A stretch of 42,831 bases of DNA, taken from NCBI GenBank assembly GCA_000231825.2, contig JH720376.1:68038-110868 (forward strand). The letters are read 5' to 3'. A program made the translations under genes and the position numbers. Within the stretch, counting starts at the first letter, position 1, and the number at the start of each line of letters is the position of its first letter. Of the stretch, positions 12,023 through 21,598 are shown piece by piece. The stretch comes from Tetrahymena elliotti 4EA. Its lineage: Eukaryota > Ciliophora > Oligohymenophorea > Hymenostomatida > Tetrahymenidae. Below the pieces are notes generated by a model that did not search any database, was not told where the DNA came from, and saw nothing but the letters and a program-made list of their open reading frames with translations.

Positions 12023-12632
12023 TAAAATATTGAAATTATTGTTTATTTCTTCTTGATTTATTTTTATTTGATTAAAGCGAATAAATGATATAAAAAACAA
12101 ATACTGTTGATAAAATATTGAAATTATGATTTATTTCTGATATCCAGATAAAAATTAGTTTTAACAACTTGATAAATGATTTTTTGTACAAATAATTTTT
12201 ATAACAAAATAGATAATTTTTAAAAATGTATTTAGGTTTTATTTATTTTAAATATCATGATATCTTTTTTTTATCAATTATTTTGTGTTTTAATTTAAAA
12301 AAATATTTTAAATAAAATGAGTAGGATAAAGATTCTAATTACTAACTATTTTACAGAAATCTTTCAGACGTTCATTTAATTTATGGAATTAGAATAAAAA
12401 GAAGCAAACAAAGCATCCAGATATGCATTATTTTTATTTACGTTTCTAATCTATGTAAAGAAGATAGATACTACCATCATTCTATGTATGAGTGTGTAAC
12501 TTTTTCATAGAAGGTGGTGGGCTTTAATAAATTTTTTTTTCAAAAATCCTCGAGGTTCAGACATTAGCACAAGCTATCAAGGTCTAAAAGTTAAAAAAAT
12601 TCTAAAAATATCCTTAAAATTCTATTTCAAAT
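12023..12632. repeat. Second copy of the LRR 3' flank, then unique spacer
   Basis: Bases 12023 to about 12465 are the diverged counterpart of 265 to about 630. From 12470 on the resemblance ends, and the kinase gene that follows the first copy is absent. The spacer holds a 7-bp hairpin (TTCTATG near 12479, CATAGAA near 12508). It also holds a less AT-rich stretch near 12545-12590 that I cannot identify. Confidence 0.55.
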
Positions 12633-12880
12633 TTTACTAAAATAAGCTTTTGTGTAATTAGCATCTATTAATATCACATAATTAAATTATTACATTGCAT
12701 TTTCGTATTACTCCAAGAAATTTAGTTTCTCTCCTTTATGAATATAGGCAGCTAAATATTTAGCTTCTAGTTCTAAAGCTTTGTTGTATTGAACCAATGC
12801 CCCATCATATTTGCCTATTCTAAAGAGATATTGTTATTAATTTTAAAGTAATATTCCTAATTTAAAAGAAGCATTCTTGA
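12633..12880 (-). pseudogene. Chimeric fragment of the TPR gene
   Basis: Bases 12633-12830 match 5313-5512 of the TPR gene at roughly 88% identity, with two 2-base deletions that break the frame. At 12830/12831 the match jumps to 6507-6556 of the same gene and ends near 12880. The fragment is thus two non-adjacent pieces of a TPR array joined by an internal deletion. It lies in the same relative place and orientation to LRR copy 2 as the full TPR gene does to LRR copy 1. It cannot encode a TPR protein. Confidence 0.8.
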
Positions 12881-13001
12881 ATAATAATTTTAAAAAAAAC
12901 TTTTAATCAAACGAATCCCCAATTAAAAACAAGATTTTCACTTAATATTAAAAAATTATAAAAATAATAAATTTAATTTTTATTTTTGTTAAATAATAAA
13001 A

Positions 13002-13309
13002 ATGGGTTAATAAAATAAGAATAATGACAAATTATTGAAATATGGAAATAAATTATAAATTATCCCAAATATGAAATTAATAAAGAAGGTGAAATTAAAA
13101 AATTAAAAGTTAAAAAATATTAAAACCTTCTACAAATAAAAATACAAATCATCATTATATTTAACTTTGTTATGCAAGTTGTAAAAAAACTTTTATTTCT
13201 TTAATTAATAGCAATTTATTTATTAGAATATCCTAAAAATTTAACTAGAGTAAAAAACATAAATAAAAATAAATAAGATGTTAGAATTGCAAATTTATAA
13301 TTTTACTGA
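13002..13309 (+). pseudogene. Relic of a NUMOD4-HNH endonuclease
   Basis: A frame free of TGA runs from 13028 to TGA 13307-13309. Its start reads IIEIWKQIINYPKYEINKEG and continues EIKKLK, which fits the NUMOD4 pattern (EIWKxIxxYxxYEVSxxGxIKSLK). Its end reads LIAIYLLEYPKNLTRVKNIN then KNKQDVRIANLQF, which fits the HNH region (HRLIAxxFLxNPxNLPxVxHINxNKxDNRIxNL). The catalytic HNH His (VxHIN) is Asn here (VKNIN). The stretch between the motifs is better read in another frame (YIQLCYASCKKTF), and a likely start ATG at 13002 is one frame off. I infer a decayed gene with several frameshifts. Such endonucleases are DNA-cutting enzymes of phages, introns and mobile elements. Confidence 0.6.
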
Positions 13310-14151
13310 ATAATTTTTTCTTCCTTATTTTTTTATAAAGTATTTTTTCTTAATTATTAAATTTTTTCTATTAAATTTTTACAAGAAATATATGAAGAAA
13401 TACGGGAACGAGCTCAAAATCCCAAAACCCAAACAGCCCTCAACATTTTCTAGTTTTTTTTATTTAAATTTACTAAAAATGGTAATCACAATTAAATGTT
13501 TTCGAATTATTTAAGTAAAATATAAAAAAGTTTTATTAAATGCTTAGAAAGTTTAACTAAAAGAAATAAAATTAAAGATAAAAAAATTATTCTTCCATAA
13601 ACTTATTTGATTTATGAATTTAATTTAGCATGATTACTAATTTTCTATTAATTTTTTAGACTATGTTTGTTTCAAAAAATGCAAGTTATTAAGTTTTAAA
13701 AATTTTAAAAACTAAGTTTAATAAATAGCATTTTATTTGGATTTAAATCATTTTTTTGATGATTTTTAAATTTTTGTCCTATTATAATAATTTTTTACTA
13801 AATTTGCTAAAAGGTATTGATCGAAAATTGAAAATAATATAAAAAAAATACAAATAAATTTTAATTTCAAAATCAGAATGAATGCTTGGAGTAATTTTTA
13901 AATAAAATTAATTTGTTTAAATTTAAATAAAAAATGTTTTAGATAACAATAAAATTATCAAAACATGATTCATTTTTTGAAATACTCAAATAATATTAAG
14001 CATATTTATTCACTTTGGTTTCTGTAAAAGAATTTAAAATTAAAATAATATTCTATTTAGAAAAACAGTCTACAAACATTAAACACTTTAAAGTAAAATA
14101 AAAGTGTAAAAATTTAAACTATTGAAAAAAAAATGATATTAGTTAGATATT
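13310..14151. other. AT-rich intergenic region
   Basis: This is poly-A/T-rich sequence without a coding frame, RNA gene or repeat I can support. A small patch near 13400-13445 (acgggaacgagctc) is less AT-rich but not identifiable. Confidence 0.5.
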
Positions 14152-14693
14152 ATTTTTATAATTAACTTATTCAATCACATTAGTTTTAATTTTTTTGTAA
14201 TATGACTCTAGGGAATATACAACATATGTGTCATAAACTGGGCTTGTTTCCATGTATGAGTAAAGAAAACCATGAAAAAATTATTTGAGGGTCATGTTAT
14301 ACTTAGGTTAAACTTCTTATTTAGTAAAAAGTTTTTTCCAATTTGAGAAGGAGTTCTGAAACCTTTTCTTGTATAATTGTATTCTCTAGAAGTTGAGTTA
14401 AAATATTCTATTCTATTATAACCTAAGAATTTATTGAATTTATTGTGAACTGTTACTTTTAAGTTTTAAGTATATGTTTCTTTAATCATATAAGTGCCAT
14501 TATCATATTAATTAATTAGAGAATCAAATTATTAAGAGACATAATACTCTCCATTCTCATCATAAAAGTAAGAAGAATCTTAACCAAGAGCAAAAGGTTA
14601 ACCAAATTTAACACCATAGTAATAATCTCGGCTTTTTGCTTGCACATGTAAAGCTGACATACAGAGAACTGCAAAAAATAAAATTTTAATTAT
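14152..14693 (-). pseudogene. Dead copy of the small secreted Tyr-rich protein
   Basis: This is a tandem copy of the gene at 15468-15992, read on the minus strand. The start codon position (14693-14691) is ATA instead of ATG, though the signal-peptide codons after it (IKILFFAVLCMSALHVQA) are intact. The body keeps GVKFGQPFALGQDS and GEYNYTRKGFRTPSQIG. An insertion of two bases in the run of T (near 14325-14332) then shifts the frame into a TGA soon after. The next ATG in frame is Met 12 of the original, inside the signal peptide. I judge it non-functional, though a truncated product cannot be excluded. Flanks are duplicated too, so the whole unit of about 1.27 kb was copied. Confidence 0.75.
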
Positions 14694-15467
14694 TTTTTAT
14701 GATATTTTTTCTTTTTTTAGCAATTTATTTTTTTATTCTATCTAAATCAAGTTTTGAAAGAAAATGAAAGAAAACTCACTTTCTTAAAAATACAATTATC
14801 CTAATATGATCTTAGTATTAATAAATCATAGACAATACATCAAATTAATTTTTCATTCTCATTTTTAATCAGGCATCTAATATGGTCTAATCTTTGTCTT
14901 TTCATATTTCCACGTATTGGCTCCCAAATATTTTAATTTTAATAAAATATCTTAATTAAAACATTAAAAGAATTAGATTTATTTTTACCATCCTTTTTAA
15001 TTTATGCAACTTTATTCTAGCTTTTATAAAAAATACATATGAAAGTTATTAAATAGTAATGTTTTTGCCTTTAAAAATGATTATTTGAAGTTTTTGAAAA
15101 ACCTTTTACTTACTTACTTAGTAGCTCTTAATAATACATTTTCAGAAAAATAAATGAAATGAATCAAAAAACATTTTCTGATTTAATAATTTTTTAAAAT
15201 TTAAATTTAAAAAAAGTTGTTTGGATTTCTAATTAAGCTATTTTTAATTTAAAATGGCTATTAAATATAATTGAATTTAAGATTTTGAATCAAATTAAAT
15301 CTTTTCTATTAGTAAAATAAAAAAATGATATCCTTTGTTTCTTATTGAATTTTTTGTATTCTAATTTTAAAAATTTTGTAATTTAAATATAAATAATTTA
15401 TTATTTAAAAAAACTACAAAAAAGAATAAAATGAGTTAGATATTATTTTTATCGTTAGTTGATTCAT
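14694..15467. repeat. Spacer between the tandem copies, duplicated at 15993-16475
   Basis: The upstream flank of the dead copy (about 14694-15165) matches that of the intact copy (about 15993-16470). Shared marks are catatttccacgtattgg (14901) with its counterpart at 16218, the tagtaatgtttttgcctt segment and the tacttacttact run before agctct. This fixes the duplicated unit at roughly 1.27 kb. No other gene is seen. Confidence 0.7.
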
Positions 15468-15992
15468 TCAATATTCTTAAGAATTTTGATTAGTTTAAAT
15501 TGAGGTGGCATATGACTCTATAGTATCCAAAACATATGGGTCAACAACTGGGCTTGTTTAAATGTATGAGTAAACTAAACTTTAAAACAATTATTTGAGG
15601 GTGATATTATAGTTAGGTTAAACTTCTTATTTAGTAAAGTTGTATCCAATTTGAGAAGGAGTTCTGAAACCTTTTCTTGTATAATTGTATTCTCCAGAAG
15701 TTGAATTAAGATATTCTGTTCTACTACAACCTAAGTATTCATTGTTAACTGTTACTTATAAGTTTTAGGAGTATGTTCCTTCAACAACATAAGTGCCATT
15801 ATCATATTAATGAATGAGAGAATCAAATTATTCATAGGCATAGTATTCTCCATTGTCATCATAATAGTATTAAGAATCTCTACCAAGAGCAAAAGGTTAA
15901 TCTAATTTAACACCATAGTAAAAATCTAGGCATTTTGCTTGTACCTATAAAGCTGACATACAGAGAACTGCGAAAAATAAAATTTTGATCAT
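15468..15992 (-). CDS. Small secreted Tyr/Asn-rich protein
   Basis: ATG 15992-15990 to TGA 15470-15468, one exon, 174 residues. Residues 1-19 (MIKILFFAVLCMSALQVQA) are a clear signal peptide with a predicted cut after AQA-like VQA. The mature part is rich in Tyr, Asn and Gln and contains GRDSQYYYDDNGEYYAYEQF. It has five N-glycosylation sequons: NGT, NST, NYT, NFT and NIT. Only two cysteines follow the signal. I recognise no domain. It should enter the secretory pathway and could be secreted, surface-bound or stored in a granule; the sequence does not say which. A dead tandem copy lies just downstream and a relic sits near 8570, so this is a small, rapidly turning-over family. Confidence 0.8.
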
Positions 15993-17936
15993 TTTTTATG
16001 ATATTCTTTTCTTTTTATTTTCTTTTGTTATCAATTTGTTTATTTATTCTATCTAAATTAAGTTTTTAAACAAAACAAAAGAAAATCTCATCTACTAAAA
16101 ATACAATTATCCTAATATGATCTTAATAAATCATAGATAATATATAAAATGGATTTTCCACTCTCTATCTTAATCAGCTATCTAATCAGGTATCTAATTA
16201 GGTCTAATCTTTGTCTTTCCATATTTCCACATATTGGTTCCCAAATATTTTAATTTTGACAAAATATCTTAATTAAACAATAAAAGAAGTAGATTTATTT
16301 TTACCATCCTATTTAATTAAAACAAATTTAATTTAGTTTTTATAAAAAATAAATATGAAAGTAATTAGATAGTAATGTTTTTGTCTTTAAAAATTTTTAT
16401 TCCAAGTATTTTAAAAACCTTTTACTTACTTACTAGCTCTTGATAATACATTTTCTGAAAAATAAATGAAATTAATAAAAAAATTACAATTTTAATCAAA
16501 CATCAACATAATTTAATAAAGAAATATTTTTCTTTTCATTTCAAAAGCTAAAAGTCTCATTAAATCCCTTTAAATTAACAAAATAAAATAATTTATTTTT
16601 ATAAATCTTGAAAGGCAAAGTTTTCAATTTATTGTATTTTTATAAATTAGAATAAATATAAAAATAATATATTTTTTTTTCTTCAAGATTTAGCAGAATT
16701 CTCCTCAGAATTCAAAAAGCTAATAATATTTCAGAAAATCTTATTATTTCTGTTAAGATAGATTTTAATCTAAGATATATTTTTAAATTATTTTGGATCT
16801 ATCTTAAATTATTAAATTAGAGATATTTTTTATCAATTTTTTAAAATAAATTTTATTATATAATTAAAAATGTGTATCTCAAGATTTAATTATCATAGAA
16901 TGTTGAATGATAATTTTCAAGAGAGATCAAATATTAATTTAATAATATTAAGAAATATAAAATATTAATTTAATAATTGGAACTTTTTTATTTCTTTAAA
17001 ATAAATTAAAATATTTTGTAAAAATAATTATTTTAATTTCATTATAAAAGATAAATTCTAAAATAGGATTTTATTTTTTGAAAAAATTATTTTTTTTCAT
17101 ACATTCTATTCTATTAGAGATTCTATGGTATTCAATTAAATGGTTGAATTCCTTGTTTTCCTTCTCCATTTTATTTAGAGAGGAGAAGGTTGATTTCTGA
17201 TCATGTATAATAATTTTTCATAGTGATTATAAGACACCATCTGGATGGAGCTAAGTAAGTGTTTTCTATTTGCATTAAAGATAATCAAAGATATTTATCC
17301 TTGTGTATTAAATAATTTGAACTAAATTATAAAATCTTAATAAATATTTAATTTAGAAAATTCATTTTTTAAAATGTTGAAAGCATTTTTTGTTGGAGAG
17401 TTCTATCAATTAAATCAACCAATTAAACAAAAAGAAAAATAATTCTATAGTAAATAAAAACAATTATGTTTAGTGAGAGATGTTTTTGTTTTTTAGAGCT
17501 CAGCTCAGTCTTAAATTTGGGAAAGAATGTTATTGAATTAAAAAACCTTTAAAAAAGATGAAATGTAAATCAAAATTAAGTAGAAACCTATATTTATTTG
17601 TTCGTTTTGATCATAAATTGTACATAAATTATTCAGAATTAAATTTCTACAAAAAAATTAAGTTTTTTAACAACAGTATCGATCTATCTATCTACAAGTG
17701 ATAAAAAAAACAAACAACAAGATTTTTATATGAATATTATAATAAATTAGAGATAGAATAAAGGTATATCAATTATTTGATTTATTGTAAAACTAACTAG
17801 CTTTTTAGATATATAGATAGATAGACTGATTATTAATTAGCTTGCTATTTATTTAACTAAATCCTTTAAAGAAAAATTCAAAAGAAGAAGAAATTATATT
17901 ATTAAATTAACAATAATTAAAAAGCAGAAAGAAGGA
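15993..17936. other. Intergenic region between divergent genes
   Basis: The first 480 bp is the duplicated upstream flank of the secreted-protein gene. The rest is AT-rich. It contains an inverted repeat CTTCTCC/GGAGAAG (near 17162 and 17184) and paired tetranucleotide runs, ATCTATCTATCT (17682-17693) and its complement ATAGATAGATAG (17812-17823), about 120 bp before the PPR start. A frame of 77 codons from ATG near 17374 is within chance length. No gene is called. Confidence 0.5.
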
Positions 17937-20900
17937 ATGACTGATTAGAATGTAGAACAGAAAGAAAATGGCAGCAGTAGTTTGTTGTCTTCAATGGTTA
18001 ATGCATTGGTTATTATAACAGTAATAGCTGCTATTATAATTCCATTGGTCAAAAATCTCAAGGAAAAATTTTTTTCACAAAATAACAGAGCTAATATTCC
18101 ACATTTTTCAAACTCGAATAAGAATCAATCTTCTCCTATTCAGGGTTTGTAAAATTTTCAAGCCAATGGAGATAATTAAGGATAGGGAAATTCTGATTAA
18201 TTAGATAGCACACCAAGTGGGTCAAGTTATTAGCCAATACAAAGAAGCCAAGTGATCTAATAACTGAATGATAGGAATGAAAAATTTAAATAAATTCTTG
18301 ATCAAGAAGATAATCCAGTTCTTAATATTAATGATTACAATAGCCAGGTTAAGAAGTTCATGGGATAAAAGGTTACTTTCAATGTAAAGCTCCTTTTTGA
18401 AGAGTTCAAAAGCAAGAATTTAGAGCCTAATTGCTAAACTTATGAGTGTTTAATGCAGATATTATTAGATAGCAAGCAAGTTGATAGCGCGTTAGAAATT
18501 TATGCTATATTTTAAGCATCATTTTAAAAGTTAGAAACAGTAACTCCCAATATAGTATGTCTCTTTTTAAGGGCAATTTAGTATGGATTAAACAATCAAA
18601 TATCAACTTAACAGAGCGTGTAAATGGTGGAATAATTAAACTCTATTGTGAACAGATATAGTAAAACTCATTTTTATTTTTTTTAAAAAAAGAATTTTTA
18701 AATTGGCTTTAAAAAGCAAGCAAAATTCATTTAGTTAAAAATCTCTTTTATAATTGGCATGGAAATATTATAATAATATAATTGTTTAATAAAATAGATT
18801 TAAAGTTGAATGATGGAAGTATTATTGCTACTATTGATATAGCTCTCAGATCTAATAAGCTAGCATAGGCAATACAAATACTAGATAGTTTAGAGAAAGA
18901 CGAATAATGGAAATCAAAAGAGGATATCTAAAAAAGAAGATGTGAATTATACTATTAAATACTTAAGAATCTGAAAGGAGTTCAATACAGCGAAAATGAT
19001 GAAATATTATCTAAGTTATGCAAAATGGTTGAATATTTAGATGAAAAGAAGGAAGAAGAAAATATTTATCCTGATGAAGCTATGATTAACTCATTAATTG
19101 ATTTATGCTTTTAGTGCAACTAAGTTAAATTAGCTTTAGATGTTTATGGTTATTTTGATAAATTCAGTATTTCACCTTCTGGAGTGACTTACTGTATACT
19201 TATTAAAGGTTATGGCTAACACAAGTAGTTTAGTTATGCTATGACTATTTATTAATAAATGAAGACAAATAAAATTTCTTTAAACGAAGTTACTCTAGGA
19301 TGTTTGATTGATACATGTGTTAAATGCAATTAACTAAATAAGGCAGAAGAAATTTTATTAGAAGAAAAGGAAATAAGGCCAAATACAATCATTTATACTA
19401 CTTTGTTGAAGGGATATACTAAATAAGAAAATATGAAGAAAGCTTTAGAAGTAATTATTTAAAATTTGAAAGATATTTTTGATCATTTTTTAACATTTTT
19501 TTATACAAATAGATATTTGAAATAATGAAAAAAGATAAAGATTTAGAGCCTAATATTGTTTCTTATAATAGTCTGATGGAATGTGCCGTCTAATGCAGAG
19601 ATAAAGAATAGATGAAAAAAATATTTAATGAGATTATGGAATAGAAAGATGAAAATAAGAGAGCTGACTTGATTACATACAGTACCTATATTAAAGGGTT
19701 ATTTAAATAGGGAGATATTGAAGAGGCATTAGAAATATTTGAAGATTTGAGAAAGTAGGAACAGTATAAATTGGATGAAATCTTTTACAATAGTATTTTA
19801 GATGGATTGTTTAAAGCTAGGTCTTATGAAAAAACTTAATTGCTTTATCAAAAGATGAGATAGGATAACATTTAGCCATCAAATGTCACTTACAGTATTT
19901 TAATTAAGTTAAACAGTGCTTAAGATAAAGTTGATGAAGCTTTAAAGATTTTACAAGAAATGAAATAGGCTAACATTAAACCAGGGCTGATTGTTTACAC
20001 TTGCTTGATTTAAGCTTGCATCAAGCATAAGCGTATCAGAGAATTACTTCCTTTATATGAAGATATGAAGAAAAATAATGTTAGAGGTGATTCTGTATTT
20101 TATAACACTTTAGTAAGTGGGTTGATGTTCAATAACTGTGTTAATGATGCTCTGAAAATGACTATTGATACACTTGAAAAGAAAATCATTTTGAACTAAG
20201 AAGTTTATCAGAATTTGTTGACAAAGGTTCTAAGCAGGAGAAAGTCAATGGAAAACAATCAAAACAATGATAATAATGAAATAGAAGAATCTAGATCTAG
20301 GACATATTCAGGAAATACTAGGTTTACATCTAGTTTTAATTAAATGAACAATTAAAATTTTGAAACTGAGTAGCTCACTTTGCAAGAATTAGAAAAATGT
20401 TTACAAAAAATTTTAGTTTTATTAAGAAAGCACTAAGTTGAAATAGATATTGACCTTTACAAGGAAGTTGTTAATTAAATTTTTGTCAACAACAACGATG
20501 AAAAAAAGGAATATCTTTAGTATCTCAATCAAAAAGGAACAAATAATATGAATAGATAGAATTGGGGAAATAGAAATACTTTAACTGGGTTTACTTAAAA
20601 GAATACAGGCTACTAAAACAGCTACAATAATAGCTATCAAACCTTCCAAAATAAAAATAAATCTTAGTCATTCTCATAGAGAAAGAGAACAGAAGATTCT
20701 TTTGTTTTCAATAACAATGGCTCTACAAATTCTTAAAACAATAACAACAGTTAAAATTCAAGTTATAACTCCTCTAAAATGTCATTTAGAACAAATGGAA
20801 CATAAGATAATAGCAATTCAAATAACAACAACAATAATAATAACTATAAAAATGGTAATAACTCAGAAGTAAAGAAGTTCATAAACAAACCAAAAATTGG

Positions 20901-21180
20901 AGGAGGATTATCTATTGACGACTTAAAAAATAAGCTTTAGTAGAATGATGATAATAAATAAAATAACAATTCATCAAAGAATCAAGCTTCAAATCTTTCT
21001 AATCGTAGCGAAAAAGATTAGGTATAAAATTAATTGTTGAACGAAAAGAATTTAGAATAATTTGAAAGAGATTCTGATGATTCTTTTGATTCAAAAGGAG
21101 AAAAAAAGGACTAAAGGAAACCGAAAAAAAATTATTATTCAAAATCGAAAATTGCAAATACAAATAATAAAAACTCTTGA
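17937..21180 (+). CDS. Membrane-anchored PPR-repeat protein with Asn-rich tail
   Basis: Three exons (17937-18660, 18798-19450, 19513-21180) give 1014 residues. Both introns (137 and 62 bp) start GTAA and end ATAG, and the phases fit. Residues about 19-40 form one membrane helix (MVNALVIITVIAAIIIPLVK) after a short polar N-terminus. One PPR-like unit lies near 140-190. About ten 35-residue pentatricopeptide repeats follow at about 329-690, for example PNTIIYTTLLKGYTKQENMK followed by KALEIFEIMKK. The last 300 residues are Asn/Gln/Ser-rich low complexity. PPR tracts bind RNA one base per repeat, usually in mitochondria or plastids. A membrane anchor in place of an obvious targeting peptide is uncommon; it could also be an unusual mitochondrial signal-anchor. 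The start is the first ATG and sits after a typical AT-rich leader. The RNA target is unknown. Confidence 0.85.
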
Positions 21181-21598
21181 GCATTAATATTTATTAAAAA
21201 TAATTTTAATTTATTTTTAAAGAGCAGCTTTGTGTACGATAAAACCTTTGTTTTTCGCTGTTCATTTTGGTTTTATAGAATAAAATTTCACAGCAAAGAT
21301 TTTTAATAATATTTTCAAAAATTTATCTAAGCTTTATTTAGGGATATCAAAGGGTTTTATAGTTATTTAATTAATACTTAATTACTATGAAAGATTTGTT
21401 TTGTATTTAAATATACTTATCAATGCATATTTTTAATTGCCCTTTTTAATTAATATTTTAATTTACTTTTATTTAATAATCTTAACATTAATTATTGGTC
21501 ATTATTTATTATTACTTTACAAGTATATAAATCAATCACTAAATTTATAAATCTTTCTGATACAAATCAAATAGAAATTTAATTTACTACTCAAAATT
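21181..21598. other. Intergenic spacer
   Basis: This AT-rich gap lies between two genes on the same strand. It must contain the PPR 3' end and the next promoter, but I see no recognisable element, RNA gene or repeat. Confidence 0.5.

Noticed and set aside
12545..12600. tRNA-like T-arm string ggttcaga
   Set aside because: No acceptor stem, anticodon arm or D arm can be drawn around it.
17374..17616. 77-codon plus-strand frame upstream of the PPR gene
   Set aside because: Within chance length under the ciliate code and no known family.
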